DNA of 64,000 bases from Pseudooceanicola spongiae (GCF_014899185.1 NZ_CP045201.1:2340501-2404500); one strand, 5' to 3'. Positions 1 through 10,700 are shown, counted from the first letter of the stretch. The notes: generated from the sequence alone by a model not told the origin. Made by a program: numbers and translations.

Positions 1-3
1 CCG

Positions 4-690
4 CTAGTCTGCCACGTGCTGCAGGCGCACAGCCTCGGCGCGGGCGATCAGGGTGTCCGGCGGAGCCTCAAGCGGCTCGCAGGGCTGGCGCGACAGCACC
101 TCGGCCTCTGCGTGGGGCACCCCGAGCAGGCGCAGAAGTGCGGCCACGGCGGCCGCGCGATCCGTCTCAAGCCCGCTGAGTTCGCGTTGCAGAACCGCCA
201 TGACGCCCGCGTGCAGGAAGTAGCAGGCGAGGTAGTTGGGCATCGCACAGAACCGCCCCGTCGACACGCCCCAGTCCAGCAGCATGGGGGCGATATCCTC
301 GATCGCTGCCCCCGGACCACCGGCTTCGATCCCGCCAACCTGCACCACGAACTGGCCGAGCAGCGGGTAGCGATGAAAGGTCGCCATGAAGCGCAGGATA
401 TCCAGCGCGACGGCGGCGGCGGGATCTTCGGTCTTGTGACCGCCTGGCAGAAGAAGGCCGAGCATCTCGTCCCGCAGGGCGATCTTTGCGGCCAGCAGCA
501 CGTCGGGCACGGTCGAGAAGTACTTGTAGAACGTCCCGCGTGAGACCCCTGCCTCGGCAATGATATCGTCGATCACCGCCCCCGCCGGGCCTTTGGCGGC
601 GATCACGAAGACCGTCGCCTCGACCAGGCGCCTGTGCATTTTCTCACGTCTCTGGGCGGCGACCGCGATGCGGTGATCAGGCTTGTTCAT
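4..690 (-). CDS. TetR/AcrR family transcriptional regulator
   Basis: A 228-residue protein with an N-terminal TetR helix-turn-helix at about residues 35-70 (core IIAEAGVSRGTFYKYF), followed by a helical ligand-binding domain without a recognisable subfamily signature. It is the last gene of the leftward efflux operon: its ATG overlaps the stop of the RND permease by 4 bp (ATGA), so it is probably co-transcribed with the pump it controls. The likely operator is the TGACA/TGTCA array near 5967-5991, upstream of the operon. Being last in the operon suggests negative autoregulation: inducer binding would release repressor and raise both pump and repressor. The family call is firm; ligand and operator are inferred from position. 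Confidence 0.9.
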   Translation of the reverse strand: MNKPDHRIAVAAQRREKMHRRLVEATVFVIAAKGPAGAVIDDIIAEAGVSRGTFYKYFSTVPDVLLAAKIALRDEMLGLLLPGGHKTEDPAAAVALDILRFMATFHRYPLLGQFVVQVGGIEAGGPGAAIEDIAPMLLDWGVSTGRFCAMPNYLACYFLHAGVMAVLQRELSGLETDRAAAVAALLRLLGVPHAEAEVLSRQPCEPLEAPPDTLIARAEAVRLQHVAD

Positions 691-3600
691 GCGGGGGATG
701 TCTCGGCTGGCTTGTCCTCACCCTCTTTCGGGGGGCGGACGCCGAAGACCGCGCAATAGAGCGCTGGCGCGAACAGCAGCGTGATCACGGTGCCCGCGAT
801 GATGCCGCCCATCATGGCATAGGCCATCGGCCCCCAGAACACCTGCCGCGAGATCGGGATCAGCGCCAGACTGGCCGCAGCTGCCGTCAGCAGGATCGGG
901 CGGGCACGGCTGTCGGTCGCGTTATAGACCGCATCCCATTTGCTCGCCCCGGCCAGCAGCAGGTCCTTCACCTCCTGGAACAGGATGATCGAGTTGCGGA
1001 TCAGGATGCCGATCAGGGCCAGCACGCCCAGGATCGCGACAAAGCCCAGCGGCGCACCCGAGGGCAGCAGGGCCGCGACGACCCCGATCATGCCAAGGGG
1101 CGCCACCGCCAGCACGACGAACATCAGCCGGAAGCTCTGCATCTGGACCATCACCAGCGTGAGCATGATCAGCAGCATGATCGGCACCACCGCGATGATC
1201 GGCGCCTGACTTTCGGCACTGGATTCCGCCGAGCCGCCGACCTCGATCATGTAGCCCGCTGGCAAGGACTGGCGGAACTCGTCGACCTTGGAGGCCAGAT
1301 CGTTGACCAGAGTGTCGGGCTGATCGCCGCCAAGAATGGCGGCCTTGACCGTGATCGTCGGCACCCGGTTGCGCTGATAGATCACCGGCTGCTCGGTCGT
1401 CCATTCCAGCCGTGCGAAGGAGGACAGCGGAATAGGCTGCCCCTGCGCATTGCCGAACTGCAGGTTCTCAAGCACGTCGAGCGAGGTGCGGTCTTCGCGC
1501 ACGCCACGCGCCAGCACTTCGACCAGCTTGTCGCCATCGCGCAGGTTGGTGACGCTGGAGCCGACAAACAGCTGATAGAGCGATTTGGCGACGTCCGATT
1601 GCGTCAGACCCAGCTGGCGCAGCTTGGCCTGATCCAGCACGACACGCACGACGCGGGCAGGTTCGCTCCAGTCCAGACTGATCGCCGTGAGGCGGGTATC
1701 CGAGGAGATCGCCGCCGCGAGGCCGCGCGCAGTGTCGCGCAGCACGTCCGGCTCGGGGCCAGAGATGCGGTATTGCACGGGCTTGCCGACCGGCGGGCCG
1801 AGTTCGATGTATTTCGGAAAGAACTCCGCGCCGACGGTCTGGGCGTCATAGGTGCGGATTTTGTCAGCCAGCGCATCGCGGGCCGCCAGATCCGGCGTCA
1901 TGATCACCAGTTGCCCGATGTTGGGCGTTGCGGTCAGGGAATCCAGCGTCAGGATGAAGCGTGGCGAGCCGCGACCGACATAGGTCGACCAGAAGGAGGT
2001 TTCGCTCTGCTGGCCAAGCCAGTCCTCGAAATCCTTGATGGCGACATTGGTTGCCTCGAAATCGGCGTTCTGGCGCAGGGTCACATCGACCAGAATTTCA
2101 GGCCGGTCCGAAGTCGGGAAGAACTGCTTTTCGACACTGCCCAGCCCGACAATCGAGATCGCGAAGATCGCGACGGTGATGATGATGGTCACCCATTTGT
2201 AATGCATCGCCCCGCGCAGCACGACATGGAACATACGGCGGATGCGGCCCGCCTTCTGATGCTCATGGTGCTTCATCTTCTTGGACAGGAAGGTCGAGCC
2301 CAGCACCGGCGCGAACAGCACCGCCACCACCCAGCTGAGCACCAGCGAGATCGCGATGACGTAGAACAGGGAGCGGGTGTATTCGCCCGCCTGACTGCTG
2401 TTCAGACCGATGGGGATAAAGCCCGCGACGGTCACCACCGTGCCGGTCAGCATCGGAAAGGCAATCGATGTCCAGGCGTAGGAGGCCGCCTTGCCGAGGC
2501 TTTCGCCCAGTTCAAGCCGCGCGATCATCGTCTCGATCGTGATCATCGCGTCATCGACCAGCAGGCCAAGCGCAATGATCAGCGCCCCCAGCGAGATCCG
2601 CTGCAGCGTGATCCCCATGGCGTCCAGAATGACGAAGGTCATCGCCAGCACCAGCGGGATCGACAGCGACACCACCATACCGGCCCGGAACCCCAGCGAC
2701 ACAAAGCTGACGGCCAGCACGATCACCACAGCCTCGATCAGCGAGCGGATGAAGTGTCCGACGGATTCGTCCACCACATCGGGCTGATCGGCGACGCGGT
2801 GCATCTCGATCCCCACGGGCAGCTCGGCGGCGATCTTGGTCATCATCTCGTTCAGCTTTTCCCCGAAATCGAGGATGTTGCCGCCGGAACGCATGCCGAT
2901 GTTCAGGCCGATTGCCTCCTTGCCGTCATAGCGGAACAGCTCGGAGGGGGGGTCTTCGTAGCCGTCGGTGACATCGGCGACATCGGCGAGGGTGAAGAAG
3001 GTCTTGTCACTGCGCAGCGGCGCATAGGCGAGCTCGTCCGCGGATTTGAACTGGCCGGTGACCCGCACGAGGATCTGCTCGGCGCCGGTGTGGATGATGC
3101 CGGAGGGCACAATGGCGTTCTGCGCCGCCAGCGTGTCCAGCACGGTCTGGCGATCAAGGCCAAGCGCAGCAAGGCGGCTGTTGGAGAATTCGATATGCAC
3201 GATCGGGTCGCGCACGCCCATCAGCTCGACCTTGCCGGCCTCGTCAAGTTGCAGCACCGAGGTGCGGATCTTTTCGACCCGCTGCTCCATCTCGCGCGGG
3301 GAAAAGCCGTCGGAGGTAAAGGCGTAGATGCTGCCATAGACGTCGCCAAAGTCGTCGTTGAAGAAGAAACCGCCGAATTCATCCGGGAAATCGCCGCGAA
3401 TGTCGCTCATCATGTCGCGCACCTTGCTCCAGGTGCCGGACACGGCATCGGGCTTGGTATCAGCGCGCAGCTCGACATAGACGACCGCCGCACCGGGGTA
3501 GGTGACCGAGCGGGTATAGTCGAGCTGGTCCAGCTCCTGCAGTTTCTTCTCGATCCGGTTGGTGACCTGCGTCACCGTCTCTTCGGCGGTGGCACCGGGC

Positions 3601-3776
3601 AGCGTGGCGCTGACCACCATCGTCTTGATGGCAAAGGTCGGATCTTCCTCGCGGCCCATCGACACATAGGCGATGGCGCCGGCAAACAGCGAGATGATCA
3701 TCAGGAACCACACGAAAGAGCGGTGATGCAGCGCCCAATCCGACAGGTTGAAACCCGTTTTCGCTCTGTCGTTCAT
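687..3776 (-). CDS. RND efflux transporter permease (HAE1/AcrB-like family)
   Basis: A 1029-residue inner-membrane proton-driven drug/solute exporter of usual RND length. A first membrane helix near residues 20-40 is followed by the GREEDP motif, a large periplasmic porter domain, the TM4 motif GLLVDDAMITIETM carrying the paired Asp residues of the proton relay, a second periplasmic domain and a C-terminal TM bundle. It overlaps the downstream tetR and the upstream adaptor by 4 bp each. With two adaptor genes and no outer-membrane factor in the operon, the layout resembles TriABC-type pumps, which need two different adaptors and borrow a TolC-like channel encoded elsewhere. Substrate unknown. 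Confidence 0.93.
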   Translation of the reverse strand: MNDRAKTGFNLSDWALHHRSFVWFLMIISLFAGAIAYVSMGREEDPTFAIKTMVVSATLPGATAEETVTQVTNRIEKKLQELDQLDYTRSVTYPGAAVVYVELRADTKPDAVSGTWSKVRDMMSDIRGDFPDEFGGFFFNDDFGDVYGSIYAFTSDGFSPREMEQRVEKIRTSVLQLDEAGKVELMGVRDPIVHIEFSNSRLAALGLDRQTVLDTLAAQNAIVPSGIIHTGAEQILVRVTGQFKSADELAYAPLRSDKTFFTLADVADVTDGYEDPPSELFRYDGKEAIGLNIGMRSGGNILDFGEKLNEMMTKIAAELPVGIEMHRVADQPDVVDESVGHFIRSLIEAVVIVLAVSFVSLGFRAGMVVSLSIPLVLAMTFVILDAMGITLQRISLGALIIALGLLVDDAMITIETMIARLELGESLGKAASYAWTSIAFPMLTGTVVTVAGFIPIGLNSSQAGEYTRSLFYVIAISLVLSWVVAVLFAPVLGSTFLSKKMKHHEHQKAGRIRRMFHVVLRGAMHYKWVTIIITVAIFAISIVGLGSVEKQFFPTSDRPEILVDVTLRQNADFEATNVAIKDFEDWLGQQSETSFWSTYVGRGSPRFILTLDSLTATPNIGQLVIMTPDLAARDALADKIRTYDAQTVGAEFFPKYIELGPPVGKPVQYRISGPEPDVLRDTARGLAAAISSDTRLTAISLDWSEPARVVRVVLDQAKLRQLGLTQSDVAKSLYQLFVGSSVTNLRDGDKLVEVLARGVREDRTSLDVLENLQFGNAQGQPIPLSSFARLEWTTEQPVIYQRNRVPTITVKAAILGGDQPDTLVNDLASKVDEFRQSLPAGYMIEVGGSAESSAESQAPIIAVVPIMLLIMLTLVMVQMQSFRLMFVVLAVAPLGMIGVVAALLPSGAPLGFVAILGVLALIGILIRNSIILFQEVKDLLLAGASKWDAVYNATDSRARPILLTAAAASLALIPISRQVFWGPMAYAMMGGIIAGTVITLLFAPALYCAVFGVRPPKEGEDKPAETSPA

Positions 3777-4834
3777 TCTGCGCGCTCCCCGACGCTCTGG
3801 CCATCCTCAAGCGAGTTGGCCCCCTTGACTATGATCTCGTCTCCGACCGAAACGCCGCTGATGACTTCTATCCTGTTGCCGATGACCGCCCCGAGGGTGA
3901 CAGGCTGGCCTGTCACGCTGCGGGTGTCGGGCAGAACGCGCCAGACCATCGGCTTGTCCTTGGGGCCGGTGATCGCGCTTTGCGGCAGGGTGATGATCTC
4001 GTCCCCGGCGGCGGCATAGGTCGCACTGACCAGACTGCCGATGCGGAAACGGTCCGCGTCATCGTCGATGGCAAGGCGCAGGCGGCGCCCGCGCAGGGTG
4101 TCATCGGCCACCGGTTCGATCAGGCGCAGCTTGGCCATCACCGGATCATCGACGCCTTCGTGCCCGCTCAGCCGGAACTGCGCATCCGGCGCGAGCAGCG
4201 CCAGAAATTCAGTCGGCACATCGATCACGGCCTCGCGCCCTTTCACATCAGCCAGCGTCACCACTGTGGTGCCCGCCGAGACGACCATGCCCTGTTCGAC
4301 CGGCGCATCCAGCACCACCCCGGCTTCGGGGGCGGAGAGGCTGCCATAGCTCAGCGCCTCGTTTGCACTGGCAAGATCGGCCTCAGCCGCAACGACCTGC
4401 GCGGCAGAGGCATTGCGGTTGGCCTCGGCCTGTTCGACATCGGCCTTGGTCGCAATGTCACGATCCGACAGGGCGCGGGTGCGGCTGTAGGATTGTTCGG
4501 CAAACGCCGATGCCGCGCGCGCCGAAGACAGCGCCGCCTCTGCCGAGGTCACGTCTTCCTGCAGCGAGACCCTGTCCAGCGTCGCCAGCACCTGCCCGGC
4601 CTCGACCAGATCACCGGGATCGGCGTTCAGCGTCGCGATCCGCCCGATGGTCTGGAAGGCAAGGTCGGTTTCATGCGCCGCCTCGATCACACCGGGGAAC
4701 ATCCGTTCGCGGGTCGGATCGGCGGTGACGATTTCGGTCACGACCGGGCGAGGGCCGGTGGCCTCAACCGCAGCCTCTTCGGCCAGCGCGAACGCGGGCA
4801 TCAGCAGTGCGGCACAGAGCAACAGACGGTTCAT
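3773..4834 (-). CDS. RND efflux periplasmic adaptor subunit (second adaptor of the pair)
   Basis: A 353-residue membrane fusion protein with an N-terminal Sec signal peptide (MNRLLLCAALLMPAFALA), a lipoyl/barrel-sandwich half-motif around residues 60-75 (ATLNADPGDLVEAGQVLATL), an alpha-helical hairpin of about 60 residues rich in Ala and charged residues, the second lipoyl half (LSAPEAGVVLDAP), and C-terminal beta-barrel and membrane-proximal domains. No lipobox Cys is visible, so it is probably held by the signal anchor or soluble in the periplasm. It overlaps both the permease and the upstream adaptor gene by 4 bp. It should bridge the RND permease to an outer-membrane channel. Confidence 0.9.
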   Translation of the reverse strand: MNRLLLCAALLMPAFALAEEAAVEATGPRPVVTEIVTADPTRERMFPGVIEAAHETDLAFQTIGRIATLNADPGDLVEAGQVLATLDRVSLQEDVTSAEAALSSARAASAFAEQSYSRTRALSDRDIATKADVEQAEANRNASAAQVVAAEADLASANEALSYGSLSAPEAGVVLDAPVEQGMVVSAGTTVVTLADVKGREAVIDVPTEFLALLAPDAQFRLSGHEGVDDPVMAKLRLIEPVADDTLRGRRLRLAIDDDADRFRIGSLVSATYAAAGDEIITLPQSAITGPKDKPMVWRVLPDTRSVTGQPVTLGAVIGNRIEVISGVSVGDEIIVKGANSLEDGQSVGERAE

Positions 4835-5907
4835 TGCTGCGCTTCCTTCACATAAACGAAACGGCCGGGAAAAAGCGCCTGCGACCCATCGGTCACCACA
4901 AGATCGCCATCTTTCAGCCCGTCAGAAATTTCCACCTGATCGTTGGAATAGGCTTCGATCGTGACCGGGGTCAGGCGGACGTGCATATCGTCCTTGCGCA
5001 CGGTCCAGACTGCGGGGCCGTCACCAAGTGCGTTGAGCGCGGTCCATGGCACGCTGATCACCGGGTCGCCCTCGATGGTCATCTCGCCGATCACCGGCTC
5101 TCCGATGGTGAAGGCCTGTGCCGCTTCGCCCGCGATCGCGGCCTTGGCGGTGACGGTGCCATTGTCGGACACCACCGGCGAAATCTCGGACACCGGCACG
5201 ACGATTGTCTCGCCATCCTCCAGCGGGGTCAGGCGGATCGGCTGGCCCAGAAACTCATTCAGATCGGGCAGATCGGGGGTCAGGAAAACCGCCTCACGCC
5301 CGGCGGAACTGGCGAGGCTGACAATGGCCTGACCGGCGCCGACGACCTGCCCCGGCTCGGCAGAGCGATCGGTCACGACGGCATCGTCGACGGCGCGCAG
5401 CACGGTATCTTCTGAGGCGCGCTTGGCCGAGGCCAGCTGCGCCTGCGCCTGATCGCGCGACGCCTTGGCCTTGAGGTAGCTTTCGGTCGCGGAATCGAGG
5501 TCGGACTGGGTGCCGGAGCCACGCTCCAGCAGACTGGTGGCGCGGTCGCGCGCCTGTTCGGCCTGCACCAGCGCGGCGGCGGCAGCGTCCAGCGAGGCCT
5601 GCGCCGCACGCAGCGAGGCATCGGTTTGGGCCGGGTCGACCTGCGCGATCTCATCGCCCGCGCGCAGGATATCCCCGACGTCGACGCTGACCGAGATCAC
5701 CCGCCCGCCGTCGCGGAACCCAGCGGTATAGCTGTCTTTCGCGGCAATCGTGCCGGTGAGGTGAAAATTGCGGCTGCGCGGAGCAAAGGTGGCCGTGACA
5801 ATGTGCACTGGCAAGGCGGCCTCGGTCGTCTCTGCCGCCAGCGCGGCCCCAGACCCACCCGACAGCGCCAGAGCGCCCAGTGTCATCAGAAATGCAAAGT
5901 GCCTCAT
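4831..5907 (-). CDS. RND efflux periplasmic adaptor subunit (first adaptor of the pair)
   Basis: First gene of the leftward operon, 358 residues, with a signal peptide (hydrophobic stretch FLMTLGALALSGGSG, cleavage near LAAE), then the lipoyl, helical hairpin and beta-barrel order typical of HlyD-like adaptors (first lipoyl half around VISVSVDVGDILRAGDEIAQV). It differs clearly in sequence from the next adaptor, so the two are not a recent tandem duplication and may form a mixed adaptor ring, as described for TriA/TriB. The promoter and operator should lie in the divergent region just upstream. Confidence 0.9.
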   Translation of the reverse strand: MRHFAFLMTLGALALSGGSGAALAAETTEAALPVHIVTATFAPRSRNFHLTGTIAAKDSYTAGFRDGGRVISVSVDVGDILRAGDEIAQVDPAQTDASLRAAQASLDAAAAALVQAEQARDRATSLLERGSGTQSDLDSATESYLKAKASRDQAQAQLASAKRASEDTVLRAVDDAVVTDRSAEPGQVVGAGQAIVSLASSAGREAVFLTPDLPDLNEFLGQPIRLTPLEDGETIVVPVSEISPVVSDNGTVTAKAAIAGEAAQAFTIGEPVIGEMTIEGDPVISVPWTALNALGDGPAVWTVRKDDMHVRLTPVTIEAYSNDQVEISDGLKDGDLVVTDGSQALFPGRFVYVKEAQQ

Positions 5908-6226
5908 CTCGCCTCCCGCAGCGCTGTCATGCCAGTGTGGTCAATTGTTATCGCCTGATCGTGAATAATGACAGTAATGTCAATGTGACAATGCATTCAA
6001 TATGAACACTTGGCTAAACCTGAGGCATCCCGAAGGCCTTGGCGCTGTCAGAACCGTCGACAGCCCGCCGGATTTTCAGTATCGCAGGCCCAAGCACGTG
6101 CCATCAGCCAGCATCAGGGACACAGCCCGCGGAACATGAGCCCCCTCGATTCGGGCGGTTCGGACTTTTTCCGACGGAAGCCGCCAGCTCAGCCGTAGCA
6201 GCATCAAGAGTTTAGGGAGATCCTGT
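5908..6226. other. Divergent intergenic region between two RND operons
   Basis: These 319 bases separate the two divergently transcribed pump operons. The left third is AT-rich and holds the alternating TGACA/TGTCA repeats; the right part is GC-rich and leads to the ribosome-binding sequence (AGGGAGA, about 6213-6219) of the rightward adaptor. Short open frames here show no protein-like features. It most likely contains both promoters. Confidence 0.6.
5967..5991. promoter_or_regulatory. Probable TetR operator: alternating TGACA/TGTCA half-sites
   Basis: TGACA (5969-5973), TGTCA (5978-5982) and TGACA (5986-5990) form two overlapping inverted repeats with 4- and 3-base spacers. They sit 62-84 bases upstream of the leftward adaptor start in the region shared by both pump operons. 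Symmetric half-sites like this are typical of TetR-family operators, and a TetR gene ends the leftward operon. Assignment to that protein is inference. Confidence 0.55.
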
Positions 6227-7744
6227 ATGCGGGTGATTTCGCGTCTGGCCGTCGTGCTGGTTCTGACATGTCTGGCGGGCTGGCTGGCCCTGACCGAGGG
6301 GCTGCGGCTGTATCAGCACATGAGCGCCGGGTCCTCGGCGCAACCGGGGAGCGGCATGCCGCGCCCGGGCGGCTTTCGCGCGCCCGAGGTGGCGGTGGCC
6401 CGCACCCGCACCAGTACCGTGCACCCTCTGATCGAAGCCTATGGCCGTCTTGCCAGCCGGGCCGAAGTGACCCTGCGTGTGCCCGATGCCGGCACCGTGG
6501 CGAAGGTCAGTCCGGATCTGGCGGACGGGGCAGAGGTGCGCGCAGGCGCGGTCCTGATCCAGCTTGACGACACCGACGCCCGCGCTGCCCTTGCGCTGGC
6601 CGAGGCGGATCTGGCGCGCGCCGAACTGGCACTGCGCGACACCGCCCGTCAGGCCTCGACCCGGGCGGCCGACGGCGCGCTGCTGCAACAGGTCCGCGAC
6701 ATCCGGCAAGAGGAAGTCGACCGGATCACCGGCCTTGTCGAAAAGGGGCGCGGCCTGAAGACCGACCTCGACAGTGCCAAGTTGTCGCTGATTTCCGCGC
6801 AGCAATCGCTCGCCACCAACCAGAGCGATCTGGACGATCTGACGGCGCTTCAGGATCAGGAAAAACTGGACATCGAAGACGCCCGGCGGCAAGTGGCCAG
6901 CGCCGCGCGCATTGTCGCGGATCAACAGATCAGGGCCGGGATCACCGGGACCTATCACGGCACCGTTCCCGTGGTGGGGGAGCGGCTGGCCGGCGGCGCG
7001 GAGCCGGGGACGATCACCGATCTGACCTCGCTTTCGGTGCACCTTGATCTGACGGCGCAGGAGATCGCGCGCATCAGCGCATCGCAGGGCGGGCTCTTGC
7101 CTTTGCAGGTCAGCCTTGCCGCGCCGGGCAGTGACAAGACGTTCGCAGCGACGCTCAATCACATTTCGCTGACGCCGTCAGAGGCGACAGGCAGCCTGCG
7201 GCAGGTGGTGGCCTTCGTCGATCCGGCCTCCTGCCCCTGCCTTTTGCCGGGGGATTTCGTTGCCGCGACGATCCACGAACCGGCGCTGGAGGGCGTTGCC
7301 CTGCTGCCCGCCGAAGCGATGAGCTTTGACGGCAAGCTGCTGGTTCTCGCCTCGGGCGACGTGCTGGAGGAGCGCCAGATGCAGGTGTTGCGCCGTCTCG
7401 GCGATCAGGTCGTGGTGACACCGCCCGACGCCCCGCTCGACTATGTGGTCAAACGCACACCCCAGCTCGGGTCCGGGCTGGTGATCGCGCCACAACGCGG
7501 CGGCGCGGCCCCAGAAGCGGCGCCGCAAGTCACGCCCCCGCAGGCCAATGCAGGGCGCCCGCGCGGACCGATCCCGCAGGACGGTCCCGTGATTGCGCTG
7601 AGCCCTGAGCGGCGCGCGGCGCTGATCGCACAGGTCGAAGGCTCGGGCCAGATGCCGCAACGCGCGCGCGACCGGATGGTGCAGATGCTGCAGGGCGAGA
7701 CCGTCCCCGAGGCGCTGATCAACCGTCTTGAGGCACAGAACTAA
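6227..7744 (+). CDS. RND efflux periplasmic adaptor subunit with long C-terminal extension
   Basis: A 505-residue HlyD-like adaptor. It starts with a membrane anchor (VVLVLTCLAGWLALTEGL, residues 9-26), then a Pro/Gly/Ser-rich linker, the first lipoyl half (LRVPDAGTVAKVSPDLADGA), an alpha-helical hairpin (about 125-220), the second lipoyl half and a beta-barrel. Unusually, the last roughly 90 residues after the adaptor fold form a Pro/Ala-rich linker and a short helical segment (sequence around RRAALIAQVEGSGQMP to the end), making it much longer than the usual 350-400. It begins the rightward operon; the partner permease starts 3 bases after its stop. Confidence 0.9.
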   Translation: MRVISRLAVVLVLTCLAGWLALTEGLRLYQHMSAGSSAQPGSGMPRPGGFRAPEVAVARTRTSTVHPLIEAYGRLASRAEVTLRVPDAGTVAKVSPDLADGAEVRAGAVLIQLDDTDARAALALAEADLARAELALRDTARQASTRAADGALLQQVRDIRQEEVDRITGLVEKGRGLKTDLDSAKLSLISAQQSLATNQSDLDDLTALQDQEKLDIEDARRQVASAARIVADQQIRAGITGTYHGTVPVVGERLAGGAEPGTITDLTSLSVHLDLTAQEIARISASQGGLLPLQVSLAAPGSDKTFAATLNHISLTPSEATGSLRQVVAFVDPASCPCLLPGDFVAATIHEPALEGVALLPAEAMSFDGKLLVLASGDVLEERQMQVLRRLGDQVVVTPPDAPLDYVVKRTPQLGSGLVIAPQRGGAAPEAAPQVTPPQANAGRPRGPIPQDGPVIALSPERRAALIAQVEGSGQMPQRARDRMVQMLQGETVPEALINRLEAQN

Positions 7745-7747
7745 GCC

Positions 7748-10700
7748 ATGGGCATCTTGCGCTTTTTCACCCGTCACGGCACGGCGGCAAACCTGCTTCT
7801 GGTCGGCATCCTTGCCTTCGGCCTCTATGCCGCGACGCAGATCCGCACGCAGTACATGCCCGATGTCGTGGTCGAGGCGATCACCGTTTCCGTGCAATGG
7901 GACGACGCCGCGCCCGAGGATATCGACAAGAGCATCCTCGCCGTTGCGAGCCCGCCGCTGCTGGCGGTCGAGGGCGTGACAGAGCTGTCGGCCGTCGCGC
8001 GCGAAGGCCGCGCCCGCATCGAGCTGGAGTTTGAGCCGGGCTGGAAGCTTGATCGTGCGCTGAGGGATGTCGAGACCGCGATGCCGGGGGCGTCATCGCT
8101 GCCCGAGGGGGCCGAGACACCCCAGATCAGCCGCAGCGCCTGGCGCGATCAGGTGCTGGACGTGGTGCTGTCGGGCGACCTTGACCGCCCGCAGATGGAG
8201 CGTCTGGGCGAGCAGCTGGAGAGCGCGCTGCAACGCGCCGGGGTCACGCGCGCCAGTCTGCGCGGGCTGACCGCACCGCGCATCGCGGTGATCGCCGATC
8301 AGGGCGCGCTGGCGGAATACGGGCTGACCCTTTCGGACCTCGCTTCTGCCGTCGGCAGCGAGGCGAGCCAGGTCTCCTCGGGGCAGCTCGACAGCTCATC
8401 AGCGCGGCTGCGGGCAGGCACCGAACGGCGCGACGCCGATGCCATTCGCAAGATCGAGATCGAGACCCTGCAGGGCCCGGTCCCCCTCGACCAGCTGGCC
8501 CGGATCGAGGTCGACTCCGCAGGCAGTGGTCGGGCCTATTTCCTTGAGGGTCGCCCTGCCGTGTCGATCGGGGTTGAGCGCGGCGTGGGCGGCGATGCCC
8601 TGCGCATCCAGTCGACGGTGAAAGAGGTCGCCGACAGCTTTCTGGCGACCGCGCCGGACGGGCTGAAGATCGACCTGATCCGCAACCGGGCCGCCGAGAT
8701 CGGCGACCGGCTGGCACTTCTGGTCGACAACGGGGTCTTCGGGCTGCTGCTGGTGCTCGGCCTGCTCTATCTGTTCCTGTCGCCCTCGGCGGCGATCTGG
8801 GTGGCGGCGGGGATACCTGTGTCGGTTGCGGCGGGCATCGGGCTGATGTGGGTCTCGGGGCAGTCGCTGAACATGATCTCGCTGTTTGCGCTGATCCTCT
8901 GTCTGGGCATCATCGTCGACGATGCCATTGTGATTGCAGAACATACCGAGCACCGCCACCGCACCCTTGGCGAGGCGCGCCCCCGCGCAGCGGAACGCGC
9001 GGCGGTGCGAATGCTGGGGCCGGTTCTCGCCTCGACCGTGACGACCATCGTGGCGTTTTTGTCGCTGACTTTTGTCGGCGGGCATTTCGGCGCGTTCATC
9101 GGCACGATCCCCTTTGTGGTGGCCGCCGTCCTGATGGCCTCGCTGGCCGAGTGTTTTCTGGTGTTGCCGCATCACATGGCGCATGGGCTGAACCGGCTCG
9201 ATAGCAGCTGGGTCGGGGCTCCGGCCCGGCTGGTCACGCGCGGCTTTGACTGGATGCGGCACGCCCTGTTTGCCCCCGCGCTGCGGGGCGTGATCCGGCT
9301 GCGCTATGCGGTGGTATTGCTGGCGCTGGCGGCGGTGTTCCAGTCCCTCCTGATGGTCACCGACCGGCAGGTGCAGTGGCGCTTTTTCTCCGCCCCCTCG
9401 ACCCCGACGATTTCGGCCAATATCGCCATGCGTGACGGCGCCACCCGCGCCGATACCACCGCCATGCTGGAGGAGCTGAACCGTGCCGCCGGGGTTGTCC
9501 GGGCTCAGCTGAAGGATCAGTACGGCACTGATCCTGTTGTCTTTATCCTGAGCGAGATCGGCGGCTCTGCCGGGCGGGGTCTGGCCACCTCTGACGACAA
9601 GGACCCCGATCTGATCGCCGCCATCACCATGGAACTGGTCGAGGAAGATCGCCGCCCCTACGGCGCGGATGTCTTCATTCAGGCGCTGGAGGCCGAGCTG
9701 AAACGCCCCGATGCGCTGGAGGTGTTTTCCTTCCGCGGTGGCCGCTTCGGCCCCGGTGGCGACAGTCTGGACGTGGTGTTCTACGGGCAGGATCTGGAGC
9801 AGCTGAAGGCGGCCTCGCTGGCGCTGCAATCCGCGATGGAGACGGTGCCGGAGGTGACGGGGGTCGAGGACAACCTGAGCTTCTCGGGCTTCGATCACGC
9901 GCTGACGCTGAACGGCTATGGGCGTGCCTTGGGCTTTTCGGCGCAGTCCCTCGCGTCCGAGCTGAAGGCGCGGATTTCGGGGATCACCGCGCTCAGCTAT
10001 CTGGATGGCACCCGCGATGCGACGATCGAGGTGGAACTGCCCGAGGGTAGCATCACCGCCGCCTATCTGGACGAAATCCGGCTGGAGGCCCCCACCGGCG
10101 AATGGGTGCGGCTGGGCGAGGTCGTGGAGGTTGGCGCCTCCCCTGCCGTCAGCAGCCTGCGCCGGGAGGCCGGTCTGAACCTGATCCGCGTCACCGGCGA
10201 GGTGTCGGACGCAGACGCCACCCGCGCCGAAGATATCATGACCGAACTGCAGCAGGTCACCCTGCCGCGCATCGCCCAGACCTATGGCGTCAGCTATCGG
10301 CTGGACGGGCTTGCCGCGCAGGAGGAGGACTTTCTCAGCCAGGCGGCGCTCGGGTATGCGATCTGTCTGCTGGGCATCTACATGGCGCTGGCGCTGGTGC
10401 TGGGCAGCTGGACGCAGCCGTTCACCATCATGGCCGTGGTGCCCTTTGGCGTGACCGGCGTGATCTGGGGGCACTATCTGTGGGATCTGCCGATGTCGAT
10501 TTTCTCGGTCGTCGGGCTGATCGGGATGAGCGGGATTATCGTCAACGATTCCATCGTGCTGGTCAGCGCCTGCGCCGAGAAACTGCCGCGTCGCGCCACC
10601 ATACCGGCGGTGATCGAGGCGACCTCGGAACGGCTGCGCCCGGTGCTGCTGACGACGCTGACAACGGTGCTTGGCCTCGCGCCGCTGCTGTTTGAGCGCA

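Noticed and set aside
1599-4019. Long open frame (about 800 codons) opposite the leftward RND permease
   Set aside because: It mirrors the third-codon GC bias of the real gene, has an Arg/His/Gln-rich composition and no domain; the RND permease on the other strand is certain.
6010-6198. Possible 62-codon gene in the inter-pump region
   Set aside because: No ribosome-binding site, odd composition, and it overlaps a probable promoter region.
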